Shown piece after piece: positions 38,411 to 51,240 of a DNA stretch of 64,000 nucleotides. The first letter of the stretch is position 1. Each line of letters starts with the position of its first letter. Made by a program: the position numbers and the translations under genes. A model generated the notes under the pieces. That model searched no databases, was not told where the DNA came from, and saw only the letters and a program-made list of their open reading frames with translations. The DNA comes from Moringa oleifera (Eukaryota; Streptophyta; Magnoliopsida; Brassicales; Moringaceae): NCBI GenBank assembly GCA_021397835.1, contig JAJFZO010000724.1, forward strand, positions 1,153,001 to 1,217,000, written 5' to 3'.

Positions 38411-40110
38411 AGATAAATTGTGGATCATTAAGCTGCGAAACATATCTGAATATCAAAAGGATTGGAATGATTTTTAGATTCATCTTTGCACGTGCTTTTA
38501 GCAATGGTAGAATAAAGTGTCATTATGATTAGTGTGAGTTTAGAATGATGGAAACTAGAGAATTAGTATACGACCATTTGATTTGTAATCAGTTTTCATA
38601 GAGATACACTTTTTGGTTGTGTCATGGGGAATTAACTAGTGTTGTAAATCAAGATGACTCAAATGCCGAATATGAATGTTACCTAGTCAAAATAGCATTT
38701 ATAGTCAAGATAAAATGCATGACATAATTCATAATGCATTTCAGACTTCTATGCATCCAAGTGCTGGAGTCTTCTATATATTACATGAACCTGTACATGA
38801 AGATAAAAAAAATATGGTGGGTGAACGGATCCAAGGGAAAATAAGCAACATAATAATTTTGAAGATTTAATTAACGATTACAATGAAGAATTATGTGAAG
38901 GTTGTTCAAAATTCGAAGTTGTCCTTATTAATACATTAATACTTATGCCGAATGATCGATAAAGCAATGTCTGTGGTTTTGGAGTTATTGCATAACGCTT
39001 TTGAGTGTGTAAAAATTTCAAATTCATTTTATGAGGTGAATAAGATAATCAATAAATTGGGCTTTAACTATGAGTTACATGTCTGAATGATTCTATGTTG
39101 TATTGGAAAGATAATGGTAGAAGGGAAACATCCAAAGGTTGCTACATGTTTAAATGAAAAGATAAAAAGAACTTTTAGTAAGAAGAAAAAGAATTAACCG
39201 ATATAGGTGTTACGTTATTTTCCTTTCAAGCCTTGATTTCAAAAATTGTTTATGTCTTCTAAGATAACCAATGACGTGATATGGCATGCTATAAATAATA
39301 ATGGTGATACTTTATTAAGGCATCTTAAAGATTCTAAGGTGTGGAAGTTATTTGATTCAAAATTTTTCAACTTTACATTGGATTCACGTAATGTGTGACT
39401 TGGTCTAGCTACTAATGGCATATAAGCAGTAATGCTTATACCATATGACTTACCTCTGTGGATATGTGTGAAGCAATCATCTTTTACTCTTTTAATGATC
39501 ACTCCTATGAAAAGAACATGAACTCATGATATAAATGTGTTTTTACAAACTTTGATAGGAATTAAAGGAGTTATGGGATGCAAAAGTTGAAAGATATGAT
39601 TCATCATCTAAACAAACGTTTATGATATAAGCACTTATGTGAACGATTAATGATTTTTCTAAATTGGCTACTTTATCTGGGTGGAACATATACACAAGAT
39701 TAGCATATCGTTGTTACAATTTTGATTTTAAAGCTTGTCATCTTCCTCTTAGTAGAAAATGGACATTCATAGGTCACCATCAATTTCTAGATGGATAATA
39801 TAGGTTTAGGTTAAATCATGTCTACTATGATGGTAATGTTGAGCTGTGAAATCCACTAGTGTGGTTATCAAGCTCAACCATTTTAAAGCAAGTAGAAGAT
39901 ATTAATGTCACGTTCGGGAAAAGACATTGTAGAAGAGTTAAGAAGTAAATAGTAGAGGAAAAAGATCATGTATGAATAATATTAAAGAAAGTAACACTCA
40001 GTAATGCAGGAAGAAAACTATCTTCTTTCAGGTTCCATACTGAAAGTATAATTTAGTGCACCATAACCTTGATGTGATGCACATAAAAAAAAATGGTGGC
40101 ATGTAGACAA
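38411..40110 (+). pseudogene. CACTA (En/Spm) transposase TNP2 pseudogene
   Basis: Decayed transposase, readable in order: N-terminal Transpos_assoc-type block DKLWIIKLRNISEYQKDWND (38411-); LINDYNEELCEGCSKFEVVL (about 38868-38930); KIINKLGFNYELHV (about 39045-39085); VLRYFPFKP then FQKLFMSSKITNDVIWHAIN (about 39208-39295); VWKLFDSKFFNFTLDSRNV (about 39340-39398); LGLATNG, MLIPYDLPLWICVKQSSFTL (about 39400-39490); ELWDAKVERYDSSSKQTFM (about 39560-39625); TINDFSKLATLSGWN (about 39640-39685); and HHNLDVMHIKKN (about 40058-40095, family RHNLDVMHIEKNV). These follow the Transposase_21 family motif by motif. Many TGA/TAA codons and frame changes make it non-functional; several changes are C-to-T or G-to-A. 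The part beyond 40110 (rest of TNP2, TNP1) is not recognisable. Confidence 0.88.
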
Positions 40111-42829
40111 TAGCCTTGACAATGGGCATTTACTACCTTTTTGCTTAGCGAGAAGTCTATTTCTCTCTTTTCACTAAAATCAAAAACAAACCTTTAGATT
40201 TAAAAAATCAAGAAACCCATAGAAACAAAGCTTTCTTTCATCCTATGTTCTTTGTTACAATATGGGAATCTTTGGGTTTGTTGTTTGGTTGATTTTATCT
40301 CAATCAAGCAACCAAGAAAAGCTTCTTATATAATTAACAAGTTTTTTTTAGTTTCACACTTTCTAGGACTCTCTATAAACATATATACGATAATAAAAAG
40401 AAGATGCAACAAGAGGAAGATTACTAATCACACACATCCTATACAAAACAATCAAGAAAATAAGTCATTACTGATCATACAGAAACACATGTCATATACT
40501 TGCATAGAATATTTAACATACCATATAAGACACCAGGATTTTATCAATTAAAGAACCATCTTTTCTATTTTGCAGTTTTTATTTTTTTGATGTTGGAATT
40601 CAATTACTTATCTTGTATTATTATTATTATATAGTAAATACATATTTCATATATGATGCTCGTATATATAACACATGATGGATGTTATTACTTCTTTCTT
40701 TTGATGTTATAAGGAATTAACCAACAAATATTTTTTATTTTTTTAAATAAAGTCAAGGTCACAAACCACATCCTTCATCATCATCTAGACATACATAAGA
40801 CCTACAATAGTATATATTTTTTATTTAGCGTAATTTGAAACTTTGCAGAACAATTTATATTTGACTTAAACTATGATGATTGTGATTTTTATGAATTATG
40901 ATAACTTATGTCAATTAAAAGATATATAATTGTGATTTTTATGCATGTATAATATCAAAATTTTGATTTTTTGAAGATTGGTGGTTAGTTAGTTCAAATT
41001 TAGACTTGATTTTCATATTTTCGATTGAATTGATAAGTAAATTGAGAAGCAAAGTAACATTGATTAAAAATAAAATGTATGCAAATTTTCTAAAGTTTAT
41101 TTTTGGACTGTCAACAAACTGCCAAAAAATATGACATGAATGTACGCATTTCTCGATGGTCAAAATCTTCTATAAAACTTGACATCAACATGCATTTCCC
41201 AGAGATCATACAGTCACCATTACCTGACACAAAGGTTTACACTTTTCATCAGTCAAGGACTCATTACAAATTCGTGACATACATTTTCTGATAACAATCG
41301 TAATTACCTAACACGAATCCATGCACTTTTTGTAGTTAGTAATCACCAAAATTTTGTTATAGGAATTTTCAACGATCAATCTAGCCATCGAGAAATCCAT
41401 TTTACTCATGTTTTTTTAAATTAAGTCATTATGACATTATAATAAATCATTTTGATAATATTATAAATTACTAATAAATTTCATGCAATTAGTATGAATT
41501 TTATAAACAAATGATGCATTATCTACTTATCAATGAAATTGACAATATATTTGATATAACAATACATAATAATAAGTTATAATTTTTGGATTATATTACT
41601 ATGGTTGCACAATAAGTCATGGATAAGTTTGATACGGATGATGATGTTTTGAATTCACAAATTACAGATTTGGACATATATTATGAGCATCAAGAGTCCC
41701 TTTTCTATCTTGATTCTCTCCCCACCTAATAGATCATATGTTAATCTTTTATTAACATAATGGTAATCTCTAAAACCACCTTGGATGCATGATAATGTAT
41801 TTTATTTTCAAAGTAATAACTCATTATGAAAGCGTGAAACTCACAAGTATAAGTCACTATGGAGTTTTATCATCGCATGATAATCTCATGGCATGCATAC
41901 ATTCATGCAACTCAAAATATTTGCAACTATGTAATAATCCAAGAAATACTAATTATATGTATTCATAATAATTCATTATTTTTAACAACATGTATTATGA
42001 GTATATAATAAGTCACTACACGCCCAAAATAGTCATACTAATATATATATAATCAACATACATCTATAGAATGCATTTGTCCTATCTAAGCATTATCAAA
42101 GAGTATTAAAGCCTCATAAATAAATGCTCTCCAAACACAGTTTTAATGTGGAACTAGAACCTCACAAAAAAACAAAGAGGAAAAAAACTTAGATATATAA
42201 TGACTTATGCATCTTAGATACCTAGGAGAAAAAATTAATTTAACACAAGGTTTTGGACTATCTAAGCATTATCACAATCTAATAGAGCGTTACAAAAACC
42301 TTTATCTAACATAGGTTTAGCATGAAACTTGTACCTCATTAAATATTCAAAGAAAATTGTCAAATATGTGAAAAAAAAATCTAAATTGTTAACCCTATAT
42401 TGCTATGAAGTTGTAATGACTTGATTTTGATATAATAAACCACTTACACTTGAACTAAGGGAATCACTAAGTCTTTTATGTGTTACAATAGCAAGATCAT
42501 AAGTAATTAAGGACCAATGATATGAAAATTAAGTGAAGATGGAAGAAATGAGGTCCTATATATGCTTAGGAATCTTTTCTTATATGTAATGCCTTGGTTT
42601 GCTTGAACTAAAATGAATGATCATATACATACTTCATGCATTCATTAACACTTGATACACTTATTTTTCAATTAAGTCTTAAACTTAAAATTCATGATTT
42701 TGGTAAACACATAGTTAACAACTAACTTTTAGATGATTTTTAACTAGACCTCAACTTTGTAAGATTATTGCTAACATAAAACTAAACTTGGAGTCTAAGA
42801 AACTGCATAGCGTGAGATTGTAAACGAGT
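40111..42829. other. AT-rich region downstream of the CACTA remnant, no gene seen
   Basis: No coding similarity. Between about 41410 and 42030 a short motif close to AATAAGTCAYTATG recurs (e.g. AAGTCATTATG near 41424, ATAAGTCACTATGG near 41849, AATAAGTCACTAC near 42007), and one similar copy (TTAAGTCATTATGG) lies far left near 35065. These could be subterminal repeats of the CACTA element but I could not define its ends. Confidence 0.4.
41148..41396. repeat. Imperfect inverted repeat, about 250 bp overall
   Basis: ATTTCTCGATGG at 41148-41159 is matched by its reverse complement CCATCGAGAAAT at 41385-41396. Weaker inverted similarity continues inward (AAAATCTTCTATAA against the complement of TTATAGGAATTTT). 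Possibly a foldback/MITE-like unit or subterminal repeat of the CACTA element. Confidence 0.5.
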
Positions 42830-43479
42830 GGCGGGTGGCACCGCAAGCCGTCAAGCCGTACTACCATTGGGCAGCACTACTTTTAATGGTTTTGTCTAGA
42901 AGGGCATTGTTGTATCCTTCAAAATTTGAATTCATGTGTCTAGTTTGAGTAACAACAATGATTGTGATATCATTTAAGGGTTTTAAAAGACTAAAATGAG
43001 AGAGTAACAACCATAATTTTAGGTCTTGATATAAATATTTTTCTAAAACCACATATAATAACTTTAAAGTATTTAATTCACTATTTATCATCATCTATTG
43101 CTCTTTATTCTTTCATTGCACACTCATCATCAATCTTTGAGCAAACATTCGAATATTGATCTTCATTATACACATTCAATCTTAAGAGAGAGTTATATAT
43201 TTTTTGTAGTTATTTACACTTTTTGGTGAGGATTAAGTATGAGGTAAGAAGAGTCAACTTAATGTAAATATTAGTTGTGGTATAACCAAGTATTTCAATC
43301 TTTGGAGAGACTAGGTTGGGTTTATAAGGTGATTAAGAGATTCACCTTGTATAAATCTTGGTTGAAAAAAAAATGAAGTACTTTTTTTTAAGAAAGAAAG
43401 CTAATATATAATCCTCAAGTAATTACTTAAAGGTGTGGACGTAGGCACCATTAGCCTAATCACGTAAAGACTTTGTGTT
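42830..43479 (+). mobile_element. copia-type LTR fragment interrupted by a gypsy element
   Basis: Contains blocks typical of long plant copia LTRs, recognised from memory: GGGTGGCACCGCAAGCCGTC (42835-), GAGAGAGTTATATATTTTTTG..TTACACTTTTTGGTGA (about 43183-43230), AAGGTGATTAAGAGATTCACCTTGTATAAATC-like (about 43327-43360), and GTGGACGTAGGCACCATTAG with CACGTAAAGACTTTGTG (about 43435-43477). It stops where the gypsy LTR begins at 43480. A matching primer site and copia gag appear after the gypsy element, at 54070 and 54290. The left boundary is approximate. Confidence 0.55.
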
Positions 43480-44941
43480 TGTGATAAATAATTATATTCC
43501 TATTAAAATTCACATTAGTCATCTACATTTGTTAACATTTGTATAATAATATGATTATTTTATGATATTTAGAAGTTCTAAGGCTTAGAAGAACGAAAGA
43601 AAAAGTCAACAATTATGAGCCTTTTAAATGAAAATTGATTTAAATAAATTAACAATATTGAATTCCTTAAATAAAAAAAAAATTAAGGACTACTTATTTC
43701 CATCAGTGTTCTAGGACTTAAAAGGAAAAAAGAGAAAGTCAACAATTTTGTGTTTCCTGAATGAAACAGAATTTCAAGAAATCAATAATATTGAGTTTCC
43801 TAAATGAAGAAAGATTTACAAAAATAAAAAATTAAAAACTGCTTATTCTAATTGGTATTCTACATTAATTAAGACTAAGGTTACAACCAAATCTTTATAA
43901 ATAAGAATAAGGGAAATGTCCTATAGATACATAGACAAAAAGGAGACAAAGAGTTTTAGAGAAAGAAAAAGAAAGAAGAAAGGTAAGAACTTTAATATCG
44001 AAGATCCCACCAAGGGAGATTCAATAAATTTTCTAGATTCTTTCATCTTTTCTCTTTCACTTTAACTTCAAATTTAAGATAGCTGATTTATTTTATTTTT
44101 AATTATGTTAGGATAAACTTTTAGTAGGTTAAGGGTGATTTTAAGACCTTAAACATGACTTCATGTGTTTGACAATAACTATTCTTATACAATTTTCCTA
44201 AGTTGACTTGTTTATGTTTTCCTAAAATTAATATTTGTGGTTGTTATTTCATTCTATATAGGATTGACATAAGGTTTGATAATAAGTTATAGCTAAATTA
44301 GTATTTGACTAGTAATTGTCTTAAATCCTAATTGTTTATCGTAAACTGAAATCAATGATTATGATGAAGTTTTTATTAGTTTTTGATAGAGAACATAATC
44401 TAGATTAAATAAATCATACTTGTGGCATTTGTTATTGGATCAACTTATCTTTCTTGTTTTAATGTTCCTAATAGATCAAATCTAGGGCTCTTATCTATTA
44501 GGTTATTTAGGAAAAATAGATTAAATAACAACCGTTACCTTTATTTAATGACAAAGTAAAAAAAGATTAGGATAACAACGCTAATTGTTACCTACAATTG
44601 GTAGTTCTAACAAAGAATTGAGGAATAATATTATTGTTGACACATAAATGATTGTCTAGTGTTGGATAATAAAATTTTAACAATTTATTTTACTATTGAT
44701 TTACTTCATATTTATTTTCTATTAGTTGTTTTCTTTTGATTTACAATTATCCAATTTAATCCCTCTAAAAAATCTATTTTATTTACTTTTATGTTTGTTA
44801 AGTCTTAGTTAATTTAATTTCTTATATTAATATTAAATTAACTATAACTAATTTTTATGGGAGCCACCCTTATTGCTGTCATACTAATTCTAAATTAGTA
44901 ATATTAAGGTTTAAATTTGATGCAGTTAATGATACACATCA
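43480..44941 (+). repeat. 5' LTR of the gypsy element
   Basis: About 1462 bp, aligned along its length with 52463-53905, from TGTGATAAATAATT to GATACACATCA. It has an internal tandem duplication of about 133 bp: units start TTCTAAGGCTTAGAAG (43576) and TTCTAGGACTTAAAAG (43709). Confidence 0.8.
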
Positions 44942-44947
44942 AGTTTT

Positions 44948-44962
44948 TGGTGTCATTGTTGG
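44948..44962 (+). promoter_or_regulatory. Decayed tRNA-Asp-type primer-binding site
   Basis: TGGTGTCATTGTTGG follows the 5' LTR by 6 nt. It equals the plant gypsy primer site TGGCGCCGTTGCCGG with every difference a C-to-T or G-to-A change at a C or G. Confidence 0.78.
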
Positions 44963-45024
44963 AAATTAAGTTTTAATTAATTCATTATTTGCTTGAATTT
45001 TTTATTCATTCATTTCTCTTATGG

Positions 45025-45860
45025 GATATATGTCTAACAAACACGAGGATGATCGACTATAAAGAATAAAAGAGTTCACGAAGTCATCAAACTCAAACTT
45101 TTTTCCACCTCAACAAATTCAACACATCAATCTTTAATTTTTACACCATAGACCTCTTCTTTTAATTTCATCATCCGATGACGATACATCCGCGCATTCA
45201 TAAGCATCGAGTGCACTAAAAAATCAAACCTTTAAGGGGTTAGTAGCCCTTAATCTCGATCAACAATGACTTTGCATCCAGTACCTAAATCTTGAGGTAA
45301 ATTTTAAGTTAAAATCAAGTTTGATCCATCTTTCACCTACCTTTCATGGTTTTACAAGAAATGATCTTAATAAGCACCTTAAGGGATTTCATGTAATCTG
45401 CTCAAGCATGAAGCCAACTAGCATATTAAAGGAGCAAATCAAGCTAACGACTTTTCCATTTCTCTTTGGCAGACTCCACTAAAAAATGTCTTTATTATAT
45501 GCCTTTGAAACTATGACTACATGGAATAATATGAAGAAACTCTTCCCAAAGAAATACTTCCTTGCATAAGAGGTTAGACACATTCAAAAGAAAATCTGTG
45601 ACATCAACAATATAATGGAGAAACTATTTATAAATATTATGAATGCTTCAAAAGACTATGTGTTAATTATCATAATCATCAAATAAGTGATCAAATTCTC
45701 ATCCAATACTTTTACAAGAGCTTATTACCAATAAAGAAAAAATATGATTCATGTAGCAAATGGGGAAGTATTAGTTGATAAGACATCTGATACAATAAGG
45801 AATTTTATTTCTAATATAACTGTTTAACTTTCATCAATTCAGCATTTGAAGTGAAATACA
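45025..45860 (+). pseudogene. gypsy gag remnant
   Basis: The retrotrans_gag region is clear: LSPTFHGFTRNDLNKHLKGF then HVICSSMKPTSILKEQIKL (about 45320-45450), TTWNNMKKLFPKKYFLA (about 45516-45570), IQKKICDINNIMEKLFIN (about 45590-45640), ANGEVLVDKTSDTIRNFISN (about 45755-45820). Early codons near 45028 read MSNKHEDDRL. Stops interrupt it in several places. Confidence 0.82.
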
Positions 45861-46639
45861 TTATCGCCTAAAAAGGTAAATAAGATAAGTATTTTTTCAC
45901 TTAAATAAAAACTTAACTTATTTCATTTGTACAGTAACCTACACTAGGGTAACAAGTAAGGATGCGTGGACATTTAGTAGGCTATTCTACTAATATGTAT
46001 AAGATACCTATCAAGGAGGAAGCCAATATATTGATGAATTTCTTAGACAATCAAGGCAAAGATATAATCTTATCTTGAACACTTACAATGATGAAAGGAT
46101 AATTTTAATTATGGCAAGCCATAACAAGTTGTTTCACACCTTATGTCACATCGATCATTGAGATTCATGGAACAACCAAGTGCATCATAATTGTACTAAG
46201 CCCCCCCTTGACCATCCACACAAAATCAAGATATTTCCATTGAAGATCTTGTCACTGCTCTGGCGACTAACACCTTATAATTTCAACTGAGCACTGAAGA
46301 ACACTTCTAACACTTGGAGAATCAAATTAGCTAAACAACTACATCTTTGAATAAGTTAAAAGCTCAAGGCTCAAGAAAATTGCCATCTAAATTAGAGATA
46401 AACCCCAAGAGATAATGCAAGCGTAATGATACTTTGAAGTGGCAAGCAACTTGAGACACCATTACTATCACAACAGCTTTGGAAAACTTAAAAGCAAGAT
46501 GTGGTAAATCAAGCAGATCAGTAGTCTCCATCACCTATGAAGGATACCTCTTCATCTTTAAACTCTATCAAACCATCTTTTCAGGTAAGAGTTTCTAAAC
46601 CTAAATGACTTTTTTTTTTACTCTTTCACCTTCGTGCCA

Positions 46640-48550
46640 TTAGTAATAGTAGGTTTGATATATGCATGTTAGATTAGGAGAATCAATCAATGTAGTACCA
46701 TATTTAGTTTATGCTTATTTGAACTTAAACCCATTAGAAGAAATTGAAATTATCATTCAGTTGGCTAATCGTTTTAACCCATGCTTCAAAGAAATGGTTA
46801 AGGATGTTTTTAGTTAAGTTAATGAGTTAATTTTTTTGGTAGATTTTTATATTTTGGAAATGGAAGATGAAATATTCTCAATTTTCACGCTTATTTTCCT
46901 AGAAAGACCGTTCTTAAAAACCACTAAAGCTAAAATAAATGTTCATGATGGCACACTTACTATGAATTTGATGGCAAGGTAAATCATTTCAATATTTTTT
47001 AAGCCATAAGATATTTAAGTGATATTCATTCTTTTTTGTTATTGATGTGATTGATAATATAAGATAACAAGTTTTTAAAAAATCTAGCAAAGATGGTTTA
47101 GAGATATCCATTAGAAAACATCTTGATTAGGGAAACAAAGTTAGACAAAAAGGTAAATTACCACGAAAAAAATATGTTGACAAAAGTGTAATGGCTTTAG
47201 AAACATTACCATGAGAATCCAAGTATGAGTTTGCTTTTATTGATTTATTTATTATTAGTGAAAGACAAAAAACCTTTTATGTATACTTGGGTGAGAAAGA
47301 TATACTTCATATCATCATTGCCAAGGATTTTACTATAGTATATCATTAGGGTGCTTTGAAACCATAAAATGGCGAGGGTGGATGACAACCAACATCAAAG
47401 AAATATGTCCATCCCTGTGCATGCATCAGATCCTACTTGAAGAAGGTTCAAAATCCATAAAGGAAGCCTAGCGTCATCTAAATCCATTAGTGATGGAAGT
47501 GGTGAAGAAGGAGATACTTAAGTTCTTCAATTTAACGATTATTTACCCCATCTTTGATAGTAAGAGGGAAGCTCAATTCAAGTAGCACCAAAAAAATTTG
47601 AGATCATACTAGTGGAGAGTGAGGATAATAAACTTGTTCAGACACACATCCAAGTTGGCTAGCGAGTTTGCATTAACGACTCGAAGCTTAATTTGATAGC
47701 TTACAAATATCATTTTCCATTGCATTCATCAATCAAATGCTTGAAACGTTTGCCGGTCATTCTCACTATTATTTTCTTGATGATCATTTTCACTATTACT
47801 TTCTTAGAGGACCAAAAGAATATCATCTTCGCATGTCCATTTGGTATGAAGCACATTATTTAAATGATACAATACCTTAGCTATATTCCAAATGTATATG
47901 ATGAGCATCTTCTCGAACTACATTGATAAAATCATAAAGGTATTCATGGATGATTTTAGTATCTATGATGATTCTTTTGATAAATACTTAGATAACCTTT
48001 CATTGGTGCTCAAAAGATGCATTGAAACTTAGCTTGTACTTAATTGAAAAAAACATCATTTCATGATTGATCAAGGTATAGTTTAGGTCATGTTATCACC
48101 TAAAGATATCAAAGTTGATAAATCAAAGATAAATGTTGTGCATTCCTTGCCAATTCTTATAAGGTTGAGGAAGGTACACTCTTTTCTTGGCCATGCAATG
48201 TTTTATTGCAGTTTTATTAAAGGCTTCTTAAAGATAACTTTAACTTTGAGCAATTTTCTTTAGAAAGATATCATTTATAATTTTGATGACAAGTGTGAAG
48301 TAGTATTCATGATGTTGAAGGAGCTTTTAACATTGCAACTTTGATCTAACCTCCAAATTGGTATTTACCCTTCAAGATCATGTGTGATGCAAGTGATTAT
48401 GTAATAGGTGTTATTTTAAGACAACGGGTTGGCAATGTGCCTCATGAAATCTACTATGCATCCCATACCTTAAATGACGTCTATCTCAATTACTTCAGTA
48501 TTGAAAAAGAGCTCTTTATAATTGTCTTTTGAAAAGAAATTGACTTATTT
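46640..48550 (+). pseudogene. gypsy pol remnant (PR-RT-RNase H)
   Basis: Protease at about 46665-46985: ICMLD followed, after frame changes, by INVVPYLVYAYLNLNPLEEI, then VNELIFLVDFYILEMEDE and FLERPFLKTTKAKINVHDGT. RT at about 47460-48290: VVKKEILKFFNL-like, LEDQKNIIFACPFGMK (about 47795-47845), LKRCIETXLVLNXKKXHFM-like (about 48010-48065) and RKVHSFLGHAMFYC-like (about 48170-48210). RNase H at about 48376-48540: IMCDASDYVIGVILRQRVGN, HEIYYASHTLNDVYLNYFSI, EKELFIIVF. The similarity stops abruptly near 48550, before the integrase. Confidence 0.82.
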
Positions 48551-48559
48551 TATATATAT

Positions 48560-48743
48560 ATAGCCTTTGTCACATCATATCATATCATATCACTGTAAAG
48601 AATCATTTTTTTTCATATAAATCATCATAAACATATGGCTTTCAAAGCATGTTTCATATGAGGAAAGTCAACATTCATACATTGTTCAAGTAAGTTGGTC
48701 TATAAGACTAGAAAATTTTTCTCTTACATCATATATCTTAGTC

Positions 48744-48789
<46 letters not shown>

Positions 48790-50200
48790 TACATAAATAT
48801 GAAACTCTATATTAGTACCAATTGTATAAAAGTGCTCAAGATAAGAGAATGTAAAAAAAGATAGGCCATCAACTTGTGCTCCATATGGTTTTTAGGTTCG
48901 TTGAGGTCTTCACTTTCTAACTGCACTAATTTGAAAATTTATGATTTAATGAGTTACAGCTCAGCAAGTATAAACATATAACAATAATTAATCATGCTAA
49001 ACATATTATCCAAATCGTAAATTAATACTAAATGTATTATCCTTACCTTATCAAAAATCAAGTTTAAATAAGCATATGCTAGTGATATGTAATTTTATTT
49101 CCTTTTTATGTTGTGACCGACAAGATCATAAGCAAATGCTTCGAAAATCCAATGTAAACATATTAACCCATAAGAACATAGTCATATGGCTAAAGAAAAC
49201 AATTTTGTGTCATTGGCCCTTGGTTAATGGACCGTGTTATACATGAACACATAGCTTATCAACTAAGCCATAACTTATTTACGCAATTTTTATTTAGTTA
49301 TACAAGTGCTCATCTAGCAAACTCAACATATGTTTAAATGTTCAGGTAACAATTCAATGCACCAATTCATTTCATAACTTAAACATATAATTTCTTTTTA
49401 CACATTCAACTATATAATTTGCTTATACTTATCTTTTGTAACTTTAAAAGTTTTAGCCTCTTTATAAACTTCTTCCTTCTTATTTTTTTTTATCTTGTAA
49501 TTGTTTTATAAGTATGTAAAGTATATTATTATGACATTTGCAAGCATAATCATGTATAATAGATGATCCTAAGTTGAATAATTATTTTTTTGACTTCATT
49601 ACACTTTACTTAGTTTTCATTTTTATGGTCAAATTTACTTCTTTTTCATGCATAACTAATTTATTACTTCATCTTTTATATACTGAAATTATCATTGAGA
49701 TGTAAACTACATTTGCTCTGTAAAACTAACTAAGTTAACACTTTACTAAATTTCATTTTTTGCAACATCTCCCTTATTTTTAGCTTAGTAATCAAGCCAT
49801 AATTTTTTGAATTCTTCTAATTTACCCAAGCTATTTTTTTGTTACTTATTTCAACTTGTTTGCTACAAGCTTCATTTTTTATATTTTTCCAAATTTAGAC
49901 TCCAAATGCATGAAAATTGTGTCTCAATTTGCTGCCCTTAAAATAGAATACTCTCATGTTTTTCAATAACTCTTTAACCTTAATCTTCATCCATAACTCG
50001 AAAATCATGTCTTCTTACATTATATAGATCAATTAATCATATAAGAGGATGATAATAAAGAATAACCATAAACTCCTAGCTAATTTTACTTATCTCTAAG
50101 TTAATCTGTATCACTCTAACTCAATTTATCAACCTGATTATCTAACCCTTCGTTTTTTTTTTCAAATTTCTTTTCTTTTTTTCTTTTTCTTTTTTTTATG
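48560..50200. other. Unexplained AT-rich segment inside the gypsy element
   Basis: Lies where gypsy integrase should be, but no integrase blocks (HHCC or DDE) were recognised in any frame and composition is strongly AT-rich. It contains the (TA)n microsatellite. It may be an insertion combined with deletion of integrase, or integrase decayed past recognition. Confidence 0.45.
48747..48786. repeat. (AT)n microsatellite
   Basis: Twenty AT units without interruption. Confidence 0.95.
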
Positions 50201-51240
50201 GTGTAGTAAAAGTTTAAAGCATCAAAACAAGAAAGACATTTAAGGTAAATGAGCACTGACTTAAGCCATACTATGAATTCTTTAAAGAACAAAAAATAAA
50301 GAACATTCCACTAAACGGCCCAAAATATATTGATGGATGACCACGCCTTACATCAAGCTAAGAACGTTAAACTAAGCACTTTTTATGAGGCAATCCAAAC
50401 TCCTCCCCACATTCCCTACAACAAGACTAAGATGATTGAGACTCCCAGTCCATATGTTTTCTCTCATTTTTTCCTTTCACATTTCATTTTCTAGATGTAT
50501 TGAGGATATTGCTTAGTTCAAATGTGAGACGAGTTTCATCTAAGTTTCATTTTTTTTAGTTACTTTCTTATTAGTTATCTTAGTCATTGAAATATCTCTT
50601 TGTGATAATTATGTGTATATTTGTTTTACTTAGAAGATGTTTTATCTTTTATGATGAGAATTAATCTACAAAATTTTCAGTTTAATTGTTTGAAAGTGTT
50701 AATTTGAGATTAAATATTACTTTAGGGTTCGTGCACATAGAAACTGATTACACTTGAACACTTTGAACACTTCAATCTTTGCATTTTAGACAGATATATT
50801 TTGTTAATTATTTGGCCGGATAGTCTTTATTTTCTCACATTAATGATTTACTTAAATTTGAAAAGCAAGAATTTGATGTTAAAACTCTCCTTCAGAACTT
50901 TCGAGATGAGCAACGATTGAGTAAAGCTTGGAGAATGATAAAGGCACTTAATTTTTTTCACCAAAGTCAAATCAATCAGATCCTATTTTGATGTTCAAAG
51001 TGAACAGACCTTAGTAAGCCAAGTTAAAGTTACGTTACTTTAGCTATTTTAGCTGGTATCCCTACCTAACCTAACTATTACTTATTTTCATGTAATTATT
51101 TTAAAGTGAATTTGGATTATAAGGCATTATATGGGAGATAAAATATTTGGATAAATGTAAGAGGATAAGTATGTAGAAATTTTTTGAAAAATAGGTCCAT
51201 ACATGAGACGTGCATTCTTATTAAAAAAATAAAGAAAATA

